DNA of 64,000 nucleotides from Pseudo-nitzschia pungens. Its lineage: Eukaryota > Bacillariophyta > Bacillariophyceae > Bacillariales > Bacillariaceae. The translations under genes and the position numbers were made by a program. The DNA is taken from contig CM074762.1 in the NCBI GenBank assembly GCA_037355855.1, positions 2,790,001 to 2,854,000 of the forward strand, written 5' to 3'. This document shows positions 34,958-46,483 of this stretch, one piece after another (the stretch's first letter is position 1; every line of letters begins with the position of its first letter). The notes under the pieces were generated by a model that was not told the origin of the DNA, ran no database searches, and worked only from the letters and a program-made list of their open reading frames with translations.

Positions 34958-35980
34958 ATGGACTCACCTTCGGCACCTACCACCGCGAATCCAAAGAAAA
35001 ACAATACCAATCCGTCGAGTCGTGCCAGTCCGTCCGGAAACAAGAACAAGCGAAGCCGGCACCAACGAGGGAAAAACAGCAGCAACGACAACAACAACAA
35101 CAATAAAGAGAATGGCAAGGGCCACAAATACGGTTCCGGTGGCAGAGGGAATCCCAGAAGGAAAAACAGCAGCAGCAGCAGCAGCAGCAACAACCACCGA
35201 CCCTTGTCCCAGGAAAAACTCTCCCGTGCCCTGTCGTGGGCACTTCGACACGCCGCTCTGAACATCGGTTTGAGCATCCGGGAGGATGGCTTTGTTCCGG
35301 TCCAAGAAATACTCGATTCCACCCATCCGAAACTGCGGGGAGCAACGCTGGAGAACATCAAACTCGTGGTGAACAATTGCAACAAGCAACGATTCAAACT
35401 CGAGGAACGACCGAGACGCTTGTACTACCACGAATCCAAAACCAAGACCGGCCGGGATTCGGCAGACACAGCCACGAACTCCTCCGCGGAGGAAACCGCG
35501 ACGGAAACCGAACCCGAAACCATTCTTTGCATACGAGCGAACCAGGGGCACAGCATGGACCTCATCGACCCGGAGCGGCTCCTGACCAAGCTCTCCCCGG
35601 AGGATCTGCGGTCCCTCCCCTGCATCGTGCACGGCACCTATCCGAAGGCCTGGGAGTCGATCCACCGCGCCGCCGAGAACGGTGGCGGTCTCCGGAGGAT
35701 GAATCGGACCCACATCCACTTTGCGTCGGGACTGCCCGACGCCGGCGGCGACGGGGTGATATCGGGCATGCGCAAGAGCTGTTCCGTGCACGTCTACGTC
35801 GATGCCTCCGCGTGCGCCGCCGACGACCGCATCGAGTTCTTTCGGAGCGACAACGGCGTGATTCTCACCGACGGCGTCGGGGACAGCGGGGTCCTGCCGA
35901 TCGAGTACTTTTCGCACGTGACGGATTCCTCCGGGAAGATACTGCTGGACAACAGAAACCGCAACAACCCTGTTCGATAA
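34958..35980 (+). CDS. TPT1: tRNA 2'-phosphotransferase (TPT1/KptA family)
   Basis: This enzyme removes the 2'-phosphate left at the tRNA splice junction, passing it to NAD+ as ADP-ribose 1'',2''-cyclic phosphate. It is a single exon of 340 aa. The first 80 residues are basic and low complexity (poly-Asn, poly-Ser). The catalytic domain follows: LSRALSWALRHAALNIGL with the RH pair, DGFVPVQEIL, CIRANQGHSMDLID, CIVHGTYPKAWESI, THIHFASGLP, GMRKSCSVHVYVD, and NGVILTDGVGDSGVLPIEYF. Conserved Arg/His/Arg residues are visible. An acidic insertion (ETATETEPE) splits the domain. The frame is intact. Confidence 0.92.
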   Translation: MDSPSAPTTANPKKNNTNPSSRASPSGNKNKRSRHQRGKNSSNDNNNNNKENGKGHKYGSGGRGNPRRKNSSSSSSSNNHRPLSQEKLSRALSWALRHAALNIGLSIREDGFVPVQEILDSTHPKLRGATLENIKLVVNNCNKQRFKLEERPRRLYYHESKTKTGRDSADTATNSSAEETATETEPETILCIRANQGHSMDLIDPERLLTKLSPEDLRSLPCIVHGTYPKAWESIHRAAENGGGLRRMNRTHIHFASGLPDAGGDGVISGMRKSCSVHVYVDASACAADDRIEFFRSDNGVILTDGVGDSGVLPIEYFSHVTDSSGKILLDNRNRNNPVR

Positions 35981-36190
35981 CGAAACAATAGATATAGCAC
36001 AACGGTTTCGGATTTCCAAATTGTCGTACTGTACATCGCAATATTATATGATGAATTATATATTATACAATAGCTGAAGCAGTTTCTCGCGGGCATTCAA
36101 AACAGCATACCATGGGTCACAACAATACCGAGTGCAATAGACATTATATTATTATATCACTAGCGCAGACCTATTAATCGATTACTTCAT

Positions 36191-38088
36191 TCATAATTCA
36201 TCTTCGTCGTCGTAGTATTCTTCGTCTTCGTCGTATTCGTATTCATCTAAGTCGTCTTCGTCGTTTAGCTCGTCTTCCTTCGCTTCCTCCTCTTCGACGG
36301 GGGCATCGCCCTCGGGAGCAGCATCCTCTTCGGCGTTCTCTGCCTCGTTTTCTTCTTCCGACGAAACCTCCTTCTTTGCGGCGTCGCCTTCTTCGGATTC
36401 ACCGGCGGTGGCGCTCGCTTCGTCGAGCTTCAATCCCTTTTGAAGCAAATCTTGGGAAAGAGTTGGACCCATGCGCGATGGCAGGAAGAGTCCAAAGGCG
36501 TCGAGTTTCGGCGCCGTTCTCTTTACCATGCTGCGTGTCTGCGGAAGCAGTTCCTCGCTGTAAAACTCGCACCATTTCTTGATCAGAACCGGATCTGCCC
36601 CATTCAGATCATCGTCCTTCAGTGCCCTGGTCAATGCGCCAGTCACTGCCGTGGTCAAACCAAGGAGATCCGATGCAACTCGTTCCACCGCGAGTGCCGT
36701 GTTCTCGCATTCCTCACCGTTCTTCAGCACACACGCCGTTCCGGTTTCTAGCAACAATTTGGCGGCATCGAGATGATCCGCCTTCAACGACGTTGAGGTA
36801 ATGGGTTTTGGTGCTGCCTTCTTTTTCTTGCCGTCTTTCGCTGGTTGGGCAGCGATTTCGTCGAACATTCCTCCGAAACATTGGGCTCGGAGCAATACGT
36901 AGTGAGCATATCGTCCCATAAACGCACGGTACTTTGCGGTGTCTTCCGAAGTATCACCGGCTAGCAACAACTTGGAACTGAAGAATTTTCCTTTTCGTTT
37001 CGGATCACGCGTGCGACGAAGTTCACGGACTCGCGCCTAAAAACCAATCAGAGTAATTGCATTCGAAGCACATTGTGTCAGTGTGAGCGCATTCTTGCAG
37101 GCACCTCATTTCCGTCGGGACAAAAACACAACGATCCACATCCCGTGACTTACCTTGAGGGCGGGAGCGTGCTCGGGCGATCCATCGGCGGAAAAGCGAT
37201 GAAGAATGTAGAGCGCCTTGATCGTGGTGCGCCAATCCTTTTCCGCCATCTTTGCCCAGAGTTTGCGAAGGACGGCATCGTAAATATCGTAGCGCCCACT
37301 GATTTGATACGTAACTCCCACCAGTCGTTCGGCGTGCTTGCCCTTGACGGGAGTGTCGTCCGGTCGGGTCGCCTTGAGCATGACTTGTTCGAGCTCGGAA
37401 CTCGTCAATCCCTTCACTTCGCGGTACAGGTTCGCCGACAGCCCGGAGGTTGTTTCCCTCGCCACACTCAGTGATTTCATAGCGGCCTCCTTGACGGAGC
37501 TCGGGTCGGGCATGGAATTTCGGAGGGCGGTCAGGCCTCGGGTAAACGTAGGAAGGCTGTTGCCGACGGTTGGTGTAGGGAACCACTCTGCCGCCGCCTC
37601 GTCCGGGACGTCTTCCTCCGCGACCGGGGCCACCTCGTCCGGGAGGAGGTCTTCTGTTCGACGACGATCGGCGAGGTGGGGGATAAGTCTTCCTCTTCCT
37701 CGTATCTGCTGCTCCTGCGAGGCGCCGGTTTCCTGGGGGGCGCGCGTTTGGATTTGCTGCCCGCGGGCTTTCGTCTCGGGCGGTATTCTTCCTCCTCTTC
37801 CTCGGATTCTTCCTCGTCGATGGCGTCTTCGTAGTCCTCCTCCTCGTCGTCGATGGGATCCTCGAAGCCTACGTCATCGTAGTCGTCCTCGTCCTCCTCA
37901 TAGAGTTCGGCACGTCGCTTCGAAACCGGGGGTCGTCTGCTAGTGGATGACGGCCGACGCGAGGATCTTCCGCTCGAACCACCCCGACGGCTCGAAGCCG
38001 ATCGAGGAGCTTTCTTTGCGGCTGCAATATTGTCGATTCCGGCAACGAGTGCCACCAACAGCAAGACGGTGCACGTTGTAAATCTCAT
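36191..38088 (-). CDS. ENTH/ANTH-domain protein with signal peptide (frameshifted)
   Basis: Exons in coding order are 38088-37154 and 37036-36191, with a 117-bp GT-AG intron. The N-terminus is a clear signal peptide (MRFTTCTVLLLVALVAGIDN) followed by Arg/Ser-rich then strongly acidic low complexity. After one missing base near 37660 comes an epsin/AP180-type domain: SSELEQVMLKATRPDDTPVK, ISGRYDIYDAVLRKLW, KDWRTTIKALYILHRFSADG, RDPKRKGKFFSSKLLLAG. A helical region and a very acidic C-terminus (DEYEYDEDEEYYDDEDEL) follow. The corrected product is 593 aa. Such domains bind phosphoinositides and clathrin partners on the cytosolic side, so a signal peptide is unexpected. Confidence 0.78.
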
Positions 38089-39027
38089 TGTGGCGTATGA
38101 CAGTATTGGAGTGGAGTGGAGTGCAGTGCAGTGGAACGCAGTGAATGGTATCGACTATCTGCGTATCGAGTCGCGAAGGTAAATATCCCAATGAACTAGC
38201 TAGCGCTTCGGATGTCTTCGTGGATCCCCTTTGACAAGTAGTAACTCTCTGCTACCGATACCTACGAGTAACAACAAAACAACTTGGCCGATGCGATGGG
38301 ACCTTCCTCGAGCGTTCTTAAAATGGTTGACGTTGGTGGATTCTAGCTCGTCGTTTCAACCATTGTAACCGTGATGGATAGGATTCGCAGCTGTGAGCTG
38401 TGTTTCGTCGTACGAGAGACGCGTTAATCTTACTCTAACGGTTTTTCGTGCTCGTACGATTTTAAGGTTCCATGTGTTGAAAATCAAAGGGATTGCGACA
38501 AACGTAATTCCACGTTGAAGATCGGACATCCGCCCAGACCAAGGGATCTGTGAGAAACTATTTTCAATACACCTATTTCTGGAAGCTGTGACACGATTGA
38601 TTTTTCGGATTGGATTGATTGATTGATTCGTTCGTGACCAATCATCAATGATTGATGATTCATAGTCGAAAGTCTATCATCTTCGATCGGTTGTCGGCGT
38701 CGCAGCCAGATAACGTAAGTTACCGCACGAAGCAGTAATTTGTTTCATCTATCGTCTGTGGAATATGGATTATGGATTCTGTGATCGATTTCGGTGGTTT
38801 TCAGTTTGAATTCTCGTTCATCGACTCGATTTTATTCGTTTTAATAAAAGAACTCCAAGAAGCGATTGCAGCATCGAGATTGTAAAAAATTTAAAAGCAA
38901 AACATCGCGTACAGTTCCCTATTTTTCTCTCCCAATTCGAACTCGACTGCTGGAATCGCGGAACGAAACGCGGCAAGAATCGCATCCATCGCCATCATCA
39001 TTTTTTCATCGCAATTTTCGACGAACA
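38089..39027. other. Divergent intergenic region
   Basis: Between the ENTH gene (-) and AK6 (+). Simple GATT-rich and short inverted ATCAATGATTGAT words lie at 38605-38665. No gene is seen. Confidence 0.4.
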
Positions 39028-39913
39028 ATGAGTGAAAACGGTCCGGAGAGAACGCGCCCCTTTGTACTGGTGACGGGTACTCCGGGAACGGGAAAGACGA
39101 CGACGGCTTCTCTTATTGCGGTGAGGACAGAAAGAGCGATGGGTTGATGTTGATTTTGAAACTCTGATTTCTTCGAAACGTAACAACAAGTGAAACCAAC
39201 CAATTGACGGATTGATTGATTGATTCATTCATTCATTCACTGATTTGATTTTCTTTTGATTGATATTATGATAATGTTATTGTCATTTCTGGACACGACA
39301 CGACACTCACAGGAGCGCACCGGTATGCAACACGTCAATGTGGGAGAACTGATCAAGGAACTAAAATGCTACGAAGGCAGGGACGAAGAATTGGACACAA
39401 ATGTCTTGGACGAGGACAAATTGTTGGACGCCATGGAAGTTATACTGGACAGAGCCGCCGAAGATGAGAAAGGCATAGTTGTGGATTTCCATGTCTGCGA
39501 AATCTTTCCGGAACGATGGTTCGATCTGGTATTGTGCCTTCGAACGTCTACCGACGTGCTATTCGATCGACTGACCGCGAGAGGATACGGCGAAAAGAAA
39601 CGATCAGGTGCGTGTGCGCTGCCCCCTCGGAAAATCGCGATGGCATTCGTAGTGTATTGCGTGCATTGTGTGAGTTTTCCATTCGGTTGTTGGCTGACTT
39701 GTCTTCGGATTGAATGAATGATGGCAAAAACTGCATCAAACAGAAAACATGGAGGCGGAGATTATGCAGGTCATTCTGGAGGAAGCCAGAGAATCGTATG
39801 CTCACGAGATTGTTCACGAGGTTCCATCCAATACCATCGACGACATGGACAACAATGTGAGCAGAGTGGAGCAATGGGCCAAGCAATGGCTGCAGGATAA
39901 AGGCTATGACTAA
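39028..39913 (+). CDS. AK6: Adenylate kinase isoenzyme 6 (AK6/Fap7)
   Basis: A nuclear adenylate kinase/ATPase needed for the last steps of 18S rRNA maturation in the small subunit. Exons are 39028-39120, 39313-39607 and 39744-39913, with GT-AG introns of 192 and 136 bp, giving 185 aa. The Walker A is VTGTPGTGKTTT. MQHVNVGELIKELKCYEGRD, VVDFHVCEIFPERWFDLVL, LRTSTDVLFDRLTARGY and EKKRSENMEAEIMQVILEEA match the family in order. The end, NNVSRVEQWAKQWL, is typical. Intron 1 contains a GATT/CATT simple repeat. It ends only 93 bp from NAA15. Confidence 0.92.
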
Positions 39914-40006
39914 TGATCCGGTATCATACTAGTATAATACAGTACGAATAACGAAAGAAAGAAAATATCACGAACGAAATTCGTTTTAGGAATTCACTTT
40001 TGATTA

Positions 40007-43000
40007 TTATTTAAAGTCCGTTGCCAGTGGATATCGTTCCTTGACAAAGCTGATCCATTGCTCAGTAGCTGCAGAGGCCTCCGTCCCGAGTCCTTTGAGT
40101 GCGCCGAGCGCCGACCGACAGTTCTCAATGTCGAATCCCCGCATACCGTTTCCTCCGTCGACAATCAGGGACACCGCCTTGCCGATTGGTTCGGACTTGG
40201 TTCGCACCAGGCTTTCCGCGATCACGGTTCGAAGAGGCAATGCCGTAGATGGGTCCGATCGTGCCTCGGCCGCCAGCTCCGCGACGAGGTCTGCTGCAGA
40301 TTTTCCGCAAAGAAGTTTCGAGCATTCTTCCGTCACAACATTCTTCACCGCCCCTTCCATTTGGAATCCCGGAACCTTTAGCGCAAAGTCCACCAACCGC
40401 GAAACGTAATCCGCACCGTTGGAGTCGAGTCGTTTCATCCGATTCAGCGCCTGGAGTGCCAACAAAACTTTCTTTCTTCGAATGGCAACGTCGTACTGGA
40501 GCGACCACGTGCCGATGCGTTGGGGACAATGTTTCGACAAAATCGAGGAGTATTTTTTCGCCTCCTCGAGAGCATCTGCCTTGAGCAATTCTTTGCCGTT
40601 CGGATCTTCGTCGATGAACGACGGCTTGCTTCCCTTTTTCCCTGCGTTTTTCTGGTCTGCGTTTCCGGCTGCCTCCTCCTCCTTCTTTTTCTTTTCCGCG
40701 GCTTCTTTCTTTTCGGCTTGGGCCCGCTTCTTTCGAGCAATGGCCTTTGCCTTTTTCCTCTGCGCGGCTGTCATTTTCGAATAATCGGGCTCCGCGTCTT
40801 CTTTCGTGATTTCGGGATGGTCGTGAAGATGCAAATAGATTTTTACGGTCCCTTCGGCTGCTGTGTAGTAATAGTCCTCGCCCCACAGATTGTCTTCGAA
40901 TTTCAGTACATCCGTGTACGCCCTCAGCGTTACTTTTCTCACACAATAGGAATGAAAGTCGAATTGATCCTCGTGAAAATCGTCAAAGTGTTTCACAACA
41001 GCAGCTACAGCGGAAAACGGGTGCGGTGCGCGACAAGGAAAAAAGTCAGGAACGAATCCGCCAAATGGATAACAACAACGAATAACACGATTCACCGTGA
41101 AAAAACCGAAACGGGTCGGTTGTCACTGTCACTGTCACTGTCACTCACAATACTTCTTTAGGGCCTTGCCCCACTCGTTCTTTTTCGCTAAACACGCCGC
41201 AAGTCCGAGTTCGTACCACGAACACTGCATTTCGTACAAATTCACTTCTGGATTGCCCTCGTGTTTCGTAAACATGGAGATTCGATCCAGCGCCTCCTTT
41301 TCCATTCCGGCCTCTAGCATGTATTTTGTTGTCAGATTGTTGATGTAGCGATCCTGGCGATCCAGATCACGGCCCGCATCAATGACTTCGACCGCAGCTC
41401 CGACGTCACCGGCGGCCTTGAGAAGCCTGGCCTTGAGTTCGTAGGCGTCGACAGCGGTCGGGGTGTGTTCCAGGCACCGATCCAATAGAGCAACACCCTC
41501 GGCGTATTCGGCAGCGAGCTCGTGGAGCCCGGCTCTCAGATAGGACGTCCACAGCTCCGTGGAGGGGGGTTCCTCGCACTCGTCGTCGGGCAGGAGTTTG
41601 TTGACTGATTGGAGTGTCGAAACGTAGCCATCCACCAGTTCGCAGATGAGGCCGTACGTGGGGTGTTGCTTGATGTCGACCGGGTCGCTGGCAACCACGT
41701 ACTTTCCGCCGTTCTCGACCAGGAAAAAGGAACTCAGTTCCTTGCAGAGAGATGGCACGCCCCGGATGAGTGCCTTGCGAATGAAAATGTCGAGCGCGGT
41801 GCGAAAGCGATCCCCGTTAACCAGGTTCATCGGTATTCTGGTTGCGGCTTTGGATTTTTCGTATTTGGGAAAGATTTCTGTTTTGTACGCATCGAGGAGT
41901 ATTTGCTTCTGCTCGTCTGTCAGGGGTATCATCGAGGCCAGCGTTCGTGTTCCGTGGAGTTTGAGTGCACTATCCAGCGTATCGTTGTCCAGTTCTAGGG
42001 TCGCACACATGTACATGGAATGAATTCTGTAATTCTCAATCAGCCCCCGGTCAAAAATGTCCATGATCGTCTTCTTGACGTCTGCGTACTGCCCGAGCTT
42101 GTACTGGTAAATCGCCCGAGCTACGAGCAACGAGGTGCGATCCACGACAACCTTTTCGCATTCCGTCAGGTTGTCGAGGGCCTCCTGGTAATTCCCGGGG
42201 ATCTCCGCAAGGATCTGGTTCTTATAGAGGGCAAGCTCGCTGGCTTCGAATCCGGGCGACTTTTCGGGAGCATCGTCGCCGAGGGTTCCCAGATAAATGT
42301 CAATCACGGAAATGGCTCCCCTCAGATCTCCCGTGAGGTGCTTGGCGAGCGCAAAGGCCAGCCAATTGATTTTCCCGTTCGATTTCAGGTTCAGAATGTT
42401 GTGCCGCGTCACGACGAATCCGTTGAGATCTCGCATCTGGATCTGCAGCAGGCTCAAATCTCGAAGGATTTGCAGGTTGTCGTTGTCGATTCGCAAGGCC
42501 ATTTTGTAGGCCTTGATTGCCTCGGTGTAGTTCCTGTCGCCCCTGTGCAACAGACCAAACACGTGCCAACAAACATGGGATCTGCCGATCACAATCACAA
42601 CCAATATCATTGTCAACATCAATATCATTACCAATTGCCCAAGCAAAACGATAAACAAAGTTAGTTTGTGGTTGGAATCGAGGAATCGAGCAGACTCGCA
42701 ATGGCAGTCTAGATTGTTTCCCGATTGCGGTTGTGGTTGCGATTGCATCCAAGCCTTACCTCATGTCGTGCATCAGACCGAGTTTCACCAGCGCGTGGGC
42801 TTCATCCTTCTTGCCCATGTTGTTCAGCACGAGTCCCTTCATGCACAGCGTCTCGCCGTGGTTGGGATACTTTTTCAGAATCGAATCCGCGGCCTTGATC
42901 GCTTTCTTGTATTGCTTTTGTTCGTAGTACTTGACGACGTTCTTGAAGAGGTCGCTTTCTTTCTTTGGCAGCGGTCTGCCCTGACCCGCCTGGGGATTGT

Positions 43001-43016
43001 CGTTCGCGGGCGACAT
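40007..43016 (-). CDS. NAA15: NAA15, auxiliary subunit of N-acetyltransferase NatA
   Basis: The TPR scaffold that anchors the catalytic subunit NAA10 to ribosomes for co-translational N-terminal acetylation. Exons in coding order are 43016-42760, 42581-41149 and 41004-40007, with introns of 178 and 144 bp, all GT-AG and phase-consistent, giving 895 aa. The start (KKESDLFKNVVKYYEQKQYK), HGETLCMKGLVLNNMGKKDE, the TPR helices, and EDQFDFHSYCVRKVTLRAY are diagnostic. A Lys/Ala/Glu-rich basic helix (MTAAQRKKAKAIARKKRAQA onward) corresponds to the family's charged segment. A TGTCAC repeat abuts the second intron donor. No frameshift is seen. Confidence 0.93.
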
Positions 43017-43893
43017 GGTCGGTGAATCGGACCGTCGGTCGATCTGCTTGATTCCGATCGATTGATCGATTGATCGATCTGCTGTCTGTTGTGTTTTAAC
43101 TCTGGTTGGTGGTGGTTGGTCCGAGCGGTTGCCAACACAAAACGCTGCGGTACACCGGAACTGCTGCCAATAACTTCGTAACTACGAGTACCTTTCTCGC
43201 TACCCTAGGAATGCAATGGCGCGGGATGAGGGAGCTGCTGTCTCGTGGGCCGTCAATGTTCGAGGCAAAGGGAAGAGAGTAACCTTACTTGTGCTCGTAG
43301 CTTACGAGGTGCTGCAGAATGGGAGGTGCAGGCAGGACACAGGACAAGGTAAATAATGAAAAACTGTTACGATTCAGATCGTGAGTGCCGAGTTCACTTG
43401 TACGAGTAATTACAGTATTGAGTACGTAAGTTATGTTGTAAGATCTTACTTGCTACACACATAGACATTGTTTTTGTACTGGTACAATCTGCTCGCGCGG
43501 AACATGTAGTTTGTGGCCAGAAGTCGTTCGCGCCGACAGGAGTCGAGATTTTTCATCACTCGACACCTCACTTTTTCGTGAACTTCCCCAATCGTCGTCA
43601 AAAATCAATGAATGGGTGAATCATCATTTTCGATCGTCTTCCAAAAAAATTCTTGAACCCCAACGCAACAATTCAAAATCAAATACGAAGTATTTCCTAT
43701 ACGAATTGATAGAAGTAAGATCTTACGGTACAAGTAGTATTGGGAGCACGGAAACCAGTTACAAACTATACACCCATACACACCCACATACCCGTACCAG
43801 TAGTCCTACGTCACAGCGTCTCGCAGAAGAAACACACCCATCGAAAATCACTTTAGAATCTCGACACACACTACAACCACCGAGCCAACCACC
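43017..43893. other. Divergent intergenic region with motif cluster
   Basis: Between NAA15 (-) and the LYR gene (+). Contains GTAACCTTAC at 43279-43288, palindromic GTAAGATCTTAC at 43438-43449, and the longer GTAAGATCTTACGGTAC at 43715-43731. No gene is seen. Confidence 0.55.
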
Positions 43894-44154
43894 ATGTCCA
43901 CTCCGGCCACCCGGGCCAAGGCCCTTTCCCTGTACCGAAAACTCATGAGGGGAGCCATGAAGATGCCCACTCCCAATCGACAGAACTTTGTCATTCGAAA
44001 GACCCGGACGGAATTCAAGGCCGCAAAAGGCCTCACGGACCCGGATGCCATCCACGAAGCCATCCGGCTCGCCGATACGAATCTCGACACCGTCCTGGTG
44101 CAAGCGGAGCACCTGACGAAACTCATGAACGATCCCAAGTACGACGATGTCTGA
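43894..44154 (+). CDS. LYR-motif (complex1_LYR) protein
   Basis: An 86-aa LYR protein. Members are small mitochondrial three-helix proteins that bind acyl carrier protein and assist Fe-S or respiratory complex assembly. The signature ALSLYRKLMRGA is at residues 10-21, followed by NRQNFVIRKTRTEFKAAKGL with the downstream Phe typical of the fold, and DPDAIHEAIRLADTNLDTVL. The single exon starts in a good context (CACCATGTCC). Which LYRM subgroup it belongs to cannot be settled by eye. Confidence 0.82.
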   Translation: MSTPATRAKALSLYRKLMRGAMKMPTPNRQNFVIRKTRTEFKAAKGLTDPDAIHEAIRLADTNLDTVLVQAEHLTKLMNDPKYDDV

Positions 44155-44747
44155 GGCATCGCGTAGCGTCGCATCGCACGGGATCTCGGAGGAAGGCACA
44201 GAGACCACGGGGGGCCCAACGACGAAACGGTGGCAGTGCAGAGCCAAACAAAACACACTACGAAACATCACTGAGCCGAAAACGAAACTACGGAAGAAAG
44301 AAAAGGCGTTGGCAATGACACGGAAGTAAACTGAATTTAGAAACGACAAACGGATCGAAACCGATGGCTGGATGCACGGTACAATAGCACGCCTCGATGT
44401 TGTGACCGGCTCGCAAGTTCCGCCAACACGTGCGGGACGGCATTTATCGTATCCGATGGGAGGAGGAGGTCCGGCACGGATGAAACCAATGGAACACGAT
44501 CCGCCGTGCAATGTTGCGGAGTTTGGGAGAACAAATAATCAACAACACCAAAGCCGTCGCATTGTGCCTGCAGTAGTAGTATTATTCCTTTGTCTCTCGC
44601 GCTTCCGCGGATTGTTTCTTCGCACGACCCTTCTTTTTTTTGTAGCATGCGATTTGATTCGCGCCGTCTCGTTCGGGATGGCTTTGAAACACGATGGTGG
44701 CAATGCCATGCCAACGCGTGATCGTCCCTCCACGTTTTACAAGCAGA
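44155..44747. other. Convergent 3' spacer
   Basis: Between the LYR gene (+) and UAP1 (-). A 128-codon plus-strand frame crosses it but has no recognisable content. No RNA gene is seen. Confidence 0.4.
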
Positions 44748-46483
44748 TCAAAGAGTAAATGGGCACTCGATGTCCTTGCCGTTTACGAGGTCTTCGAGGC
44801 CTTCGCCACCGTAGCTCGTCAGGGGTGAAATTTCGCACAAGCTGTCCAAATCACCGGTCAGGGTCCCTCCCGCGGCGACCACCCACTTCTGGGCCTGCTT
44901 CGAGAGGTAGGCACGCGCGGTATCCGGGCTGCCGGGAATGGAGATTGGTTTCGTTTTCGTGCGACGAGAGCAACGTCGAACCAAACGAAAAGAAACGAAA
45001 CGAAACGAAACCAATCGTGAGATTCGTGTCTCGTTGTGCCCAAACGGCAATGCGAAATATCAATCGAGTCCACGAGATGGCACCAAGAGCGCAAACAACG
45101 AATGGACATCCACCGATCCGATGCGTCTGCTTACTTTGCCACCGCAACTCACCTATCCGTGGACGAACCCGGCGCATTCTTTACAGGAGCAAATTCCTCT
45201 TCCCGCACCGAATCCAACACCGCCATTCGTTCCGAAAGCGGGAATATGTCAAAAATAAAGGATTCCAGCTTGATTCCGTTGTTGGATTCGGGCTTGACGG
45301 TGCTCTTCGTCTCACCGTCGTAGTAGGGGATTTTTTTTCGGGCAATGTGATACATGTTGCCAAGATTCGGAACAACCTTTTCCCTCAAAAAGTCCAGGGT
45401 GTAAAAGTGGTTGCAAATGTTGCCGGCCCCGTACACCAATCGGCCGCTTTCGTCGGTTTGCTCCGCCATCTCCGTGGTGATTTCCGAGTATTCGACGATG
45501 CAGGGCTTGCCACCCTTCTCGGCAAGAACGCCAACCTTTTCGTGAGGACCCGATTTCCACACAACCTTGTTCCCGCAATCGGCTTGGTGTTTGACGCAGT
45601 GCCCGATGAACACCGGATCCGCAATTTTGGTCAGTGCATTGTCGATGCTGAACACGTGAATGTACTTGGTCCCTCGGGTTGCCATGTCGTCTATCATTCC
45701 CGAGTTTTGCAGCGATGGGTAGATCCCACCATTGCTAATGTGCCGAACGAGAATGCACGAGTTGTTTGTAAATAATAATAATAATAATGTGTGAGAGCCT
45801 TCGTTGCTGACGGAAACAAGCCCTTGAAACTCAGAAAGTACTTACCCATCTGGAGCCATAGCAACCCTGCCGGCTCTTTCAAGGATGATCTTTCCGTCGT
45901 TCTCCATGCACGGCAGCATTCCTTGCTGAAAGAAAAGAACGTCGTTCTCCGGCAATCCAAAATAATCGTTCTCCTTGAAGAAAGCAGTCGTTTCTTCGTG
46001 GTTGATGGGAGATGTCATGATGTAAAAGGGCAAGGTATTGCACCCAGCTACCGTTTTCAGCCTCTGGAGGCGTTCTGCCAAGAGTTGAAACAAAGTACGA
46101 CCACTTGGGAGACCGATATCATACATGCCTTTTGGTCCCGAAAACCCCAATCGCGTGCCTTGTCCTCCTGCAAGAACGAGCGCTGCGACTTCGCCATTGC
46201 CTATTGCCTCGATGCCTTTTTCGTAGGCTACAGCGGATTCGTCGGTGTCCGTCGTTCTTCCGACGGCTTTCGAGAAGGGATTGATGCCGTCGTCTTCGCC
46301 GTCTTGGCTTTGCAGATCGGCCAGAGCTGCCTCGAGCAAACTCGACAATTCGCCTACTTTGATGGAATCCAGTTGCTTCAGGAAAGTCTCCTTTGCCTCT
46401 GCGGAGAGCGTTTCCAGATATTTTAGGACATGACCTTGGTTGGCATCCTGGTACTTGGAAATCAGCTTGGATTCGTCGACCAT
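44748..46483 (-). CDS. UAP1: UDP-N-acetylglucosamine pyrophosphorylase (UAP1)
   Basis: Makes UDP-GlcNAc from GlcNAc-1-phosphate and UTP, feeding chitin, N-glycan and GPI synthesis. Exons in coding order are 46483-45846, 45735-45153 and 44928-44748, with GT-AG introns of 110 and 224 bp. The nucleotide-binding loop is ALVLAGGQGTRLGFSGPKG, followed by GLPSGRTLFQLLAERL, PFYIMTSPINHEET, DVLFFQQGMLPCM, MAPDGNGGIYPSL, VGVLAEKGGKPCIVEYSE and FIFDIFPLSERMAVL. One extra base near 45720 is needed just after GGIY (the raw frame hits TAA there); then the product is 466 aa with all phases consistent. Homologues are about 480-520 aa. Confidence 0.92.

Noticed and set aside
44372..44758. 128-codon plus-strand frame before UAP1
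   Set aside because: No family resemblance, lies in a convergent 3' spacer and overlaps the UAP1 stop; chance opening is likely.
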